This document shows, piece after piece, positions 6,770-12,809 of a stretch of DNA of 16,670 nucleotides. The notes under the pieces are model-generated. The model searched no databases. It saw only the letters and a program-made list of their open reading frames with translations, and was not told the DNA's origin. This stretch comes from a bacterium. Its GTDB lineage: Bacteria; UBP15; UBA6099; DSWB01. Where the stretch lies: assembly GCA_020061125.1 (NCBI GenBank), contig JAGUYV010000112.1:1-16670 (forward strand), in the 5' to 3' direction. Numbering within the stretch: the stretch's first letter is position 1; each line of letters starts with the position of its first letter. The translations under genes and the position numbers were made by a program.

Positions 6770-6797
6770 ATTTTACTGCATGCGCGCGGCATTTCAA
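6770..6797 (-). promoter_or_regulatory. promoter of the apgM-like/lysC operon
   Basis: On the minus strand TTGAAA (6797-6792) and TAAAAT (6775-6770) are 16 bp apart. The expected start point is 6763-6764, one or two nucleotides from the ATG at 6762. This agrees with the missing ribosome-binding site and implies a leaderless mRNA. Confidence 0.55.
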
Positions 6798-6851
6798 AGG
6801 AAAATGAGCAAACGGAAGCAGGGCGTGATTTTGTTGGAACCGGGCAGGAGG

Positions 6852-8147
6852 CTACTTGCCGGGGGATAATCTTGTGAGGGTGCGCACCACGGCGCGGGTG
6901 GCGAATTCTCTGGCGAAGCGCGCGCCGTCGCCGAGGTCCAGGGCCGGGTTGGGCAGGCCGAACAGGCCGGGCATGAGGAACAGGATGTCGCGCGTGATGG
7001 CCGGGCAGCCTTTGCGGCGCACGACTTTGGAGGCTTCAAGTTTCCCCTCCACGCGTGTGCAGTCTCCGATGAGAAACACAGGTTCGCCGGGGTGGATCAC
7101 ATCGCCCTTGTAGATGCCCGTGACCACGGCGCCGGACCGTGCTTTCTTCAGAACGCCGGGCGAGTGCGCGTCAATGACGCCGAGCGCGCCCTTGACCGCA
7201 GTAGCGCATCCGCCGTCGCACACCACGCCGCCGCCAGCGGCCAGGCCCTCGTAAAACCGCATGGGCGAATCCACGCGCTGCAGATCCGAAAAATCGCTCA
7301 CAATACCGCGTGTGCGTTCTTGAAGTTCCTTAATTGAAATATCGCCGGTGATCTCGATGTCTTCCAGCTCCAGCGAACCGTACCCGCGCTCGTGCGCGAT
7401 CACCAGGTGCTTGACCTCGTGCGGGTCGAAGCCCAGTATGTGCGCGGCCGCCACATCGCTGGACAGCGCGTGGTTGCTCATCAGCACAAGGCCCAGGTGG
7501 TGCGGCCGCGCGCACGACTCGAACCCGTGACCGATGGTGATGGCGTCCGAGAGAATCAAATCCGGGTATCCGCCTTCGAGCAGGTCCACGATCTTCTCGT
7601 GCAGCTTCTCGGTGTGCCCGATCATGCGCTCCTTGTGCGTGAGGATGCCTATGTTGAGCTTGAGGGTCTGGGTGATGGTGGTGGTGATGTGGTACTTGAG
7701 TTTGGGCATCCAGACCCTGGTGTCCGCGTGCGCCAGGCATTTGGCGGCCAGAAAATCCCGGTGCACGGTTCCCTTGGACAAGGGCACGCGCACCCAAGGC
7801 TGCTCGTTGAAATCGAGCACGGGCACGCCCGCGCGTCGGCCCATGGCGTAGTAGCCCGCGGTTTTGAAGAGCATGCGGCCGGGAATGCCCATGCCGCCTG
7901 ACTCGCCGATTTCGAGCTGTTGCGCGCCCGCGTCCCGGAGCGCAAGCGCCCCGGCTTCCACAAAGCGAGGATCCGTGTACGCATAATGCGAGTATCGTGG
8001 ATGCGCGAACACCACATTGGGTTTTATCAAAGTTTGGCCGCGCGGCGCGAATCCGAGTTCGTCCATGCCCTGGCGCATGATGGCGTACAGAGCCTGCACA
8101 TCGTAGTCGTCGCAACGGCGCAGAATGACTTTGGGCGGGCGATTCAT
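6852..8147 (-). CDS. DUF362 domain-containing protein
   Basis: 431 residues. The pattern of the DUF362 family is clear: IKPNVVFAHPRYSHYAYTDP near the N-terminus, ALRDAGAQQLEIGESGG, then WMPKLKYHITTTITQTLKLNIG, PDLILSDAITIGHG and SSDVAAAHILGFDPHEVKHL. Members are often linked to Fe-S or redox functions, but the biochemical role of this type is unknown. Unlike many relatives it has no appended 2[4Fe-4S] ferredoxin domain. It does have a CDGGC pair (C310, C314) and two more cysteines in GDCTRVEG and RRKGCPAIT. No signal peptide or Tat motif is visible. No Shine-Dalgarno precedes the ATG; a TATCAT 6 nt upstream could be a -10 giving a leaderless start. It lies 89 nt upstream of the ApgM-like gene, which has its own promoter. 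Confidence 0.8.
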   Translation of the reverse strand: MNRPPKVILRRCDDYDVQALYAIMRQGMDELGFAPRGQTLIKPNVVFAHPRYSHYAYTDPRFVEAGALALRDAGAQQLEIGESGGMGIPGRMLFKTAGYYAMGRRAGVPVLDFNEQPWVRVPLSKGTVHRDFLAAKCLAHADTRVWMPKLKYHITTTITQTLKLNIGILTHKERMIGHTEKLHEKIVDLLEGGYPDLILSDAITIGHGFESCARPHHLGLVLMSNHALSSDVAAAHILGFDPHEVKHLVIAHERGYGSLELEDIEITGDISIKELQERTRGIVSDFSDLQRVDSPMRFYEGLAAGGGVVCDGGCATAVKGALGVIDAHSPGVLKKARSGAVVTGIYKGDVIHPGEPVFLIGDCTRVEGKLEASKVVRRKGCPAITRDILFLMPGLFGLPNPALDLGDGARFAREFATRAVVRTLTRLSPGK

Positions 8148-8444
8148 AGTAGCATGATAATGCGGCGGCGGGAAAAAGAAAAGGTGCGCGGTGCGTAAAA
8201 ACCGCAGTCAGCGCGGGTTGTGCGCCATGGCATTCACAAAAAAAACCGTGTTTTTCAAAAATTGTCCCTGATTTCCGTATTGTCGTTTTTGTTTTGCGCG
8301 CAGATATTCATGTGTAGGCAAGTATATGCACGATATTTTGACAAATTAAACTGCATTTTTTCTGTCATGATGTATGCCGCCATGGCTCTTCCGGTCGTTG
8401 CCTATAGGCATTGTCCATTTTAGGTATCAACAGGAATCAAAATG

Positions 8445-8469
8445 TTGTGGTCAAAAAAAATATCCACAA
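8445..8469. promoter_or_regulatory. inverted repeat upstream of the nrdD promoter, possible operator
   Basis: TTGTGG (8445-8450) and CCACAA (8464-8469) form perfect 6-bp arms with a 13-nt A/T-rich spacer. They end 17 bp before the -35 element, a usual position for a transcription-factor site. It does not match the NrdR or FNR consensus. Confidence 0.35.
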
Positions 8470-8486
8470 AATGTAGTATTTCCCTC

Positions 8487-8515
8487 TTGACAGGGTTAGG
8501 GTTTCATTTTACAAT
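8487..8515 (+). promoter_or_regulatory. sigma70-type promoter of nrdD-nrdG
   Basis: A perfect TTGACA (8487-8492) and TACAAT (8510-8515) are separated by 17 bp. The start would be near 8522, leaving an untranslated leader of about 210 nt before the nrdD ATG. Confidence 0.68.
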
Positions 8516-8734
8516 CATTAGGCCTTTGATAAAACAGATACCCATAGGCGACACTGGGCACTTTACAGAGTTTTTTCACAAATGAGGTTTAAACTTCCCT
8601 GCGTTTTGATGATTGTATAAATGAAGAGTCCACCTGCAACGAACCACGGGCGGCTGCGGCCCACGGCAATCCGGCGTGCAATCGGCAAACACATCAGGGA
8701 GCGGAACCGGCAGTAATCACCATCGGAGGACGCC

Positions 8735-10783
8735 ATGCCCGATAATGTCATCAACCTGATCCGCAAGCGAGACGGCCGCCTGCAGGATTTTCAAGCCAAC
8801 CGCATCACCGAAGCCATTTTCAAGGCCTTCGAGGCCGTGGGCGACCCGGACCATTCCAAGGCCTCGGAAGTGTGCCGCCGCGTGGTGTCCGTGCTGTCCA
8901 TTTTCTACCGCGGCGACCGCATCCCCACAGTCGAGGAAGTGCAGGACCTGGTCGAACACAAGCTCATCGAGATGGGCTTCACCGAGGCGGGCAAGGCCTA
9001 TATTCTCTACCGTGACCAGCACGCCAAGATCCGCGACGCCAAGGCTCTGCTCAAGGACGCCCTCGAACTCGTGGACTCGTATGTGGAGCGCGACGACTGG
9101 CGCATCAATGAAAACAGCAACATGGACTATTCCCTCCAGGGGCTGAACAACTACATTTCGTCCTCCGTGATTTCCAAGTACTGGCTCACCAAGATCTACA
9201 CGCCCGCAATCCGGCAGGCGCACGAGGACGGCCAGTTCCACATTCACGACCTGGGCCTGTTGAGCGTGTACTGCTGCGGGTGGGATTTGCAGACCCTGCT
9301 CATGAAAGGTTTTCAGGGCGCGTTCGGCAAGGTGGCGTCTTCGCCCCCGAGCCACTTCCGCAGCGCACTGGGCCAGATCGTGAACTTTTTCTACACCATG
9401 CAGGGCGAATCCGCGGGCGCGCAGGCGTTCTCCAATTTCGACACCCTCATGGCCCCGTTCATCCGCTTTGACAATCTCTCGTACGAGGATGTGAAGCAGT
9501 CCATCCAGGGGTTCATCTTCAATCTCAACATCCCCACGCGCGTGGGCTTCCAGACGCCGTTCACCAACCTCACCATGGACCTGCAGCCCAGCCCGAACCT
9601 GGCGGACGGCAATGTGATCATCGCGGGCAAGCCGCGCAAGGAAACCTACGCCGAATTCCAGCCCGAGATGGACATGATCAACCAGGCCTTCGCCGAGGTC
9701 ATGATGCAGGGCGACGCCAACGGCCGCATCTTCACCTTCCCCATTCCCACCTACAACCTCACGCGCGAGTTCGACTGGGACAACCCCAAGCTCGACATTC
9801 TGTGGAAGATGACCTCGAAATTCGGCATCCCGTATTTCGCCAACTTCATCAACAGCGACATGAAGCCCGAGGACGCGCGCAGCATGTGCTGCCGCCTGCG
9901 GCTGGACAAGCGCGAACTGCTCAAGCGCGGCGGCGGCCTGTTCGGCGCCGACCCCCTCACCGGCAGCATCGGCGTGGTAACCATCAATCTGCCCCGCCTT
10001 GGATACATCTCCCAGAACCACAGCGAGTTCTTCCGCCACCTGGACCGGCTTCTGGACCTGGCCCGCGAAAGCCTGGACACCAAGCGCAAGGTGCTCGAAC
10101 ACTTCACGGAACAGGGCCTGTATCCCTATTCAAAGTTCTATTTGGGCGACATCCGCAAGGGCAAAGGCTCTTACTGGGCCAACCACTTCTCCACCATCGG
10201 GCTAATCGGCATGCACGAGTGCTGCCAGAATTATCTGGGTTGCGGCATCGAGACGGACAAGGGTCACGAGTTCGCGCAGCAAGTGCTCGAACACATGCGC
10301 GACCGCGTGTCCGCGTTTCAGGAACAAAACGGCGGCATGTACAACCTCGAAGCCACGCCCGGCGAAGGCACAAGTTACCGCCTCGCCCGCTTGGACCGCA
10401 AGCAGTTCCCGGACATCAAATGCTCGGGCGACACGGAACCGTACTACACCAACTCCACCCAGTTGCCCGTCGGCGCCACGGACGATCTGTTCGAGGCCCT
10501 CACCCACCAGGACGAACTCCAGGCCAAATACACAGGCGGCACCGTGCTGCACTGCTTCATCGGCGAGCGCATCGAAAACCACGAGGTCTGCAAAAAACTC
10601 GTGCGAAAAATCGCCAACACCTTCCGCCTGCCTTACTTCACGATCTCTCCCACATTCACGATATGCCCCGTTCACGGCTACATCGCGGGCGAGCACTTCG
10701 AATGCCCGCACCCGGACCACTCCGGTTCGCACGACCCGGACACCGGAAAATCAGACATGGAAAGGGATGAAAGAGTTGGATAA
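8735..10783 (+). CDS. nrdD: anaerobic (class III) ribonucleoside-triphosphate reductase, catalytic part; lacks its glycyl-radical end
   Basis: 682 residues; reduces ribonucleoside triphosphates to deoxynucleotides under anoxia by glycyl/thiyl radical chemistry. An ATP-cone occupies residues ~3-92 (RKRDGRLQDFQANRITEAIFKAF to YILYRDQHAKIRD), the allosteric overall-activity domain. The barrel follows, with FHIHDLG, SMCCRLRL (C385/C386, at the expected thiyl-radical cysteine) and GSIGVVTINLPRLGY. The C-terminal metal-binding region starts at C644 (CPVHGYIAGEHFECPHPDH). The frame then drifts into GKSDMERDERVG and stops at 10783 before the glycyl-radical motif, which is encoded in the +1 frame from about 10767. 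GGAGG lies 5 nt before the ATG. As read, this polypeptide alone could not carry the radical. See the fragment at 10767 and the findings. Confidence 0.93.
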   Translation: MPDNVINLIRKRDGRLQDFQANRITEAIFKAFEAVGDPDHSKASEVCRRVVSVLSIFYRGDRIPTVEEVQDLVEHKLIEMGFTEAGKAYILYRDQHAKIRDAKALLKDALELVDSYVERDDWRINENSNMDYSLQGLNNYISSSVISKYWLTKIYTPAIRQAHEDGQFHIHDLGLLSVYCCGWDLQTLLMKGFQGAFGKVASSPPSHFRSALGQIVNFFYTMQGESAGAQAFSNFDTLMAPFIRFDNLSYEDVKQSIQGFIFNLNIPTRVGFQTPFTNLTMDLQPSPNLADGNVIIAGKPRKETYAEFQPEMDMINQAFAEVMMQGDANGRIFTFPIPTYNLTREFDWDNPKLDILWKMTSKFGIPYFANFINSDMKPEDARSMCCRLRLDKRELLKRGGGLFGADPLTGSIGVVTINLPRLGYISQNHSEFFRHLDRLLDLARESLDTKRKVLEHFTEQGLYPYSKFYLGDIRKGKGSYWANHFSTIGLIGMHECCQNYLGCGIETDKGHEFAQQVLEHMRDRVSAFQEQNGGMYNLEATPGEGTSYRLARLDRKQFPDIKCSGDTEPYYTNSTQLPVGATDDLFEALTHQDELQAKYTGGTVLHCFIGERIENHEVCKKLVRKIANTFRLPYFTISPTFTICPVHGYIAGEHFECPHPDHSGSHDPDTGKSDMERDERVG

Positions 10784-10994
10784 CAAATGCACAGCCAGAA
10801 CTGAAGTGTACTCCCGCATCGTGGGCTACTTCCGCCCGGTGCAGCAGTGGAACATCGGCAAGAAACAGGAATACTTCTGCCGCAAGCCGTTCGCCGTGGA
10901 TCCCGCGGACGACAACATTCTGGAGTTCCCGGTGACAGCCAATGCGCCAGACCCCGTGTCCCATCAAGGGCTTTCAAGGCACATCGCTCATTGA
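10767..10994 (+). CDS. NrdD glycyl-radical C-terminus in the +1 frame (frameshifted part of nrdD or separate domain)
   Basis: 75 codons beginning MKELDNKCTARTEVYSR, followed by IVGYFRPVQQWNIGKKQEY. RIVGYFRP is the glycyl-radical signature of NrdD, with the radical glycine codon at 10824-10826. Normally this block follows the zinc region in the same polypeptide. It overlaps the end of the catalytic ORF by 17 nt. If translated separately, the ATG at 10767 has its purine-rich site too close; a TTG at 10776 is better spaced from GGAAAGGG (10759-10766). Removing one base from AAAGGG fuses the frames into ...SDMERMKELDNKC..., a smooth join. The last ~30 residues, after RKPF, extend beyond where NrdD usually ends and overlap nrdG by 53 nt. 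The most likely explanation is a single-base frameshift, possibly a sequencing error. Confidence 0.75.
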   Translation: MKELDNKCTARTEVYSRIVGYFRPVQQWNIGKKQEYFCRKPFAVDPADDNILEFPVTANAPDPVSHQGLSRHIAH

Positions 10995-11742
10995 CTACCC
11001 CGGGCGCATCGCGTCCATCCTGTTCACCGGCGGCTGCAATTTCAGGTGCCGGTTCTGCTATAACCGGTCCCTGCTCACGGTCTCGGCTCTGCCCGACCTG
11101 GATACGGACATGGCGCTGGCCGCGCTGAAAACGCGGCGCAGGTTCATCGAAGGCGTGGTTGTCACCGGCGGCGAGCCGACCCTGCATCCGGGCCTCATTG
11201 ATCTGCTTTGCGACATCCGCCGCATCGGCCTTGATGTCAAGCTCGACACCAACGGCACCCACCCTGAAATTCTCGAATGGATCATCGAGGACAAGCTGGC
11301 GGAATACATCGCCATGGACTACAAGGCGCCCCTGCGCAGCCTCGAAGATGTGGCCTGCATCCGCGGCGCGGAAAAGCGCGTGGCGGACTCCGCGCAACTT
11401 CTTATCGCCCGCGCCTCTCGCTATGAGTTCCGCACCACCGTGCACCCGCTCCTGCACTCGCGCGAAGACCTGTTCGAAATCGCCGAGGAGATAGACGGGG
11501 CGCGCGCCTGGTATTTGCAGCAATTTCACCCCGTGGATCCGCTGGACCCGGAACTGCGTGAAACCCCACCCTACGACGCGGCATTCTTTGAAGACATCGC
11601 CGCGCGGCTCAAGCCGCGCTTCCCGCGCTTCAGCGTGCGCAACCTGCGCGAAACAGGCCATGCCGCGCATGCCGCGGACCATGCCCGCAGTTCCGAATCC
11701 GCCGCACAGCCGCCCTCGCACATGAACCTCGAATCCCACTGA
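10942..11742 (+). CDS. nrdG: anaerobic ribonucleotide reductase activating protein (radical SAM)
   Basis: 266 residues. It uses S-adenosylmethionine and a [4Fe-4S] cluster to generate the glycyl radical on NrdD. The cluster motif is C32-x3-C36-x2-C39 (CNFRCRFC), preceded by the subgroup-typical GFQGTSLIDYPGRIASILF. The SAM-binding GGE motif is in VVVTGGEPTLHP (residues 72-81), and KLDTNGTHPEIL and YIAMDYKAPL follow, all as in the longer NrdG2-type activases. The C-terminal ~25 residues are Ala/His/Ser-rich and look unconserved. The start at 10942 fits the family's N-terminus and has only a weak GGTGA ribosome site. It overlaps the NrdD tail ORF, so translation is probably coupled and the genes form an operon. 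Confidence 0.92.
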   Translation: MRQTPCPIKGFQGTSLIDYPGRIASILFTGGCNFRCRFCYNRSLLTVSALPDLDTDMALAALKTRRRFIEGVVVTGGEPTLHPGLIDLLCDIRRIGLDVKLDTNGTHPEILEWIIEDKLAEYIAMDYKAPLRSLEDVACIRGAEKRVADSAQLLIARASRYEFRTTVHPLLHSREDLFEIAEEIDGARAWYLQQFHPVDPLDPELRETPPYDAAFFEDIAARLKPRFPRFSVRNLRETGHAAHAADHARSSESAAQPPSHMNLESH

Positions 11743-11812
11743 TCCCGGCTTTTTTAACAGAGCCGCCCTGGGAAATCGCCGCATCAAAACCGCAGCGCAA
11801 GCCGCGAGAAAA

Positions 11813-11830
11813 CATCCTGCACATCCTGCC
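11813..11830 (-). repeat. GCAGGATG tandem motif, copy 2
   Basis: On the minus strand this reads GGCAGGATGTGCAGGATG, differing from the copy at 4082-4099 at a single position. It sits in the 251-nt gap between nrdG and cmk. The rest of that gap shows a TTTTTT run at 11750-11755 without a good stem, and AT-rich DNA at 11895-11910 that may hold the cmk promoter, though I found no paired hexamers. Confidence 0.5.
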
Positions 11831-11993
11831 AACACGCTTGACCCACGCGCTTGTCTCGTTCTCTCGCAAAAACGCCCATCTGATTTCCGGATTTGCTGTA
11901 AAATATACGAATCATGCCGATTGTGATTGCGGATTACCGCTGCAATCCGGATGAAAAGTAATTTCTCCGGCAGGAGGATTAAAAGGAGCGCCA

Positions 11994-12692
11994 ATGACCG
12001 GAAGCAACCCCATGAGCATCGCCATAGACGGACCGGCCGGAGCCGGCAAAAGCACGGTGAGCAAACTTGTGGCCCTGCGCCTGGGCCTGCAATATGTGGA
12101 CACCGGCGCCATGTACCGCGGCGTGGCGCTGGCCGCGCTGCGCCGGGGGGTGAGCCCCGATGACGAACCGCAACTTACCGCAATCGCGGACAATTTGGAA
12201 TTTTCTTTCAAGGTGGAGCGCCCGTCGGAGAACGACCTTGTAATCCGCGTGTTCACGGACGGCGAGGAAGTCACAAAAGAAATCCGCGCGCCCGAGTGCG
12301 GCAACATGGCGTCCAAAGTGTCCTCGGTGAGCGGAGTGCGGCGCGCGCTGGTCGCGCAACAAAAGCACATGGGCGCGGCCGGGGGCGTGGTCATGGAGGG
12401 CCGCGACATCGGCAGCGTGGTTATGCCCGGAGCGCCCGTGAAAATTTTCCTCACCGCTTCCGCGGAAGAACGGGCGCGCCGCCGCACACTGGAACTCGAA
12501 CAAAAGGGAACCCCGCAGTCCTTCGAACAGGTGCTGGCGGAAATCCGCGAACGCGATCACCGCGACTCCACGCGCGCGGATTCGCCCCTCAAGCCCGCGC
12601 CTGATTCCGTGACCGTAACCACGGACGGCATGTCCATCCCACAGGTTGTGGAAGAGATTGTAAGAATAGCGGAAAGCAAAATCGCGCCGTGA
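11994..12692 (+). CDS. cmk: cytidylate kinase (EC 2.7.4.25)
   Basis: 232 residues, normal length. It transfers phosphate from ATP to CMP/dCMP in pyrimidine nucleotide recycling. The P-loop is GPAGAGKST (13-21), followed by YVDTGAMYRG (the CMP-binding segment). VVMEGRDIGSVVMPGAPVKIFLTAS is the conserved central block, and RRRTLELEQKG and RDHRDSTRADSPL form the lid/Arg region. The ATG at 11994 follows GGAG with 5 nt spacing; another AGGAGG lies 10 nt further upstream. The alternative ATG at 12012 has no site of its own. The gene ends at a strong two-way terminator. Confidence 0.96.
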   Translation: MTGSNPMSIAIDGPAGAGKSTVSKLVALRLGLQYVDTGAMYRGVALAALRRGVSPDDEPQLTAIADNLEFSFKVERPSENDLVIRVFTDGEEVTKEIRAPECGNMASKVSSVSGVRRALVAQQKHMGAAGGVVMEGRDIGSVVMPGAPVKIFLTASAEERARRRTLELEQKGTPQSFEQVLAEIRERDHRDSTRADSPLKPAPDSVTVTTDGMSIPQVVEEIVRIAESKIAP

Positions 12693-12739
12693 GCCGCGTC
12701 CGCATTTTATAAATCCAACGGCGAATTTCTCCAGCCGCA

Positions 12740-12788
12740 GGTCAAATAAAAAGCCGCCCCGCACGAAACGGGGCGGCGTTGTTTTTTG
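12740..12788. terminator. bidirectional intrinsic terminator between cmk and the transporter
   Basis: GCCGCCCCG (12753-12761) pairs with CGGGGCGGC (12769-12777) around a 7-nt loop. On the plus strand GTTGTTTTTT follows. On the minus strand the stem is followed by TTTTTATTTG (12752-12743). It therefore serves both converging transcripts. Confidence 0.9.
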
Positions 12789-12809
12789 GGGACTATCTCA
12801 AATCCGATA

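Larger units (their letters stand above)
8148..8734 (+). other. AT-rich regulatory region between divergent DUF362 and nrdD
   Basis: 587 nt, clearly lower in GC than its surroundings from about 8220 to 8620. It contains an inverted repeat (8445-8469), a near-consensus promoter (8487-8515) and a roughly 210-nt leader before nrdD. A GTG-initiated 67-codon frame at 8220-8423 has no ribosome-binding site and I do not call it. I looked for NrdR boxes (ACAC-type palindromes), FNR sites (TTGAT-N4-ATCAA) and a cobalamin-riboswitch core and found no good match. Confidence 0.6.

Noticed and set aside
8220-8423. 67-codon frame with a hydrophobic stretch in the nrdD upstream gap
   Set aside because: GTG start without a ribosome-binding site in AT-rich regulatory DNA; the hydrophobic codons follow from T-richness.
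8540-8734. Known riboswitch (for example cobalamin) in the nrdD leader
   Set aside because: I could not find the conserved core sequences of a cobalamin or other familiar riboswitch by eye.
8717-10102. 461-codon minus-strand frame opposite nrdD
   Set aside because: Antisense shadow of nrdD; composition biased to Val, His and Ala, no family signal, and it runs across the nrdD start.
10759-10784. Programmed +1 frameshift in nrdD of the prfB type
   Set aside because: The sequence before the stop (GTT GGA TAA C) gives poor re-pairing on a +1 slip, and no Shine-Dalgarno sits at the required 3-nt distance. A plain indel at AAAGGG explains the data better.
10678-11994. 438-codon minus-strand frame opposite the nrdD tail and nrdG
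   Set aside because: Antisense shadow spanning several real genes; no motif or ribosome-binding site.
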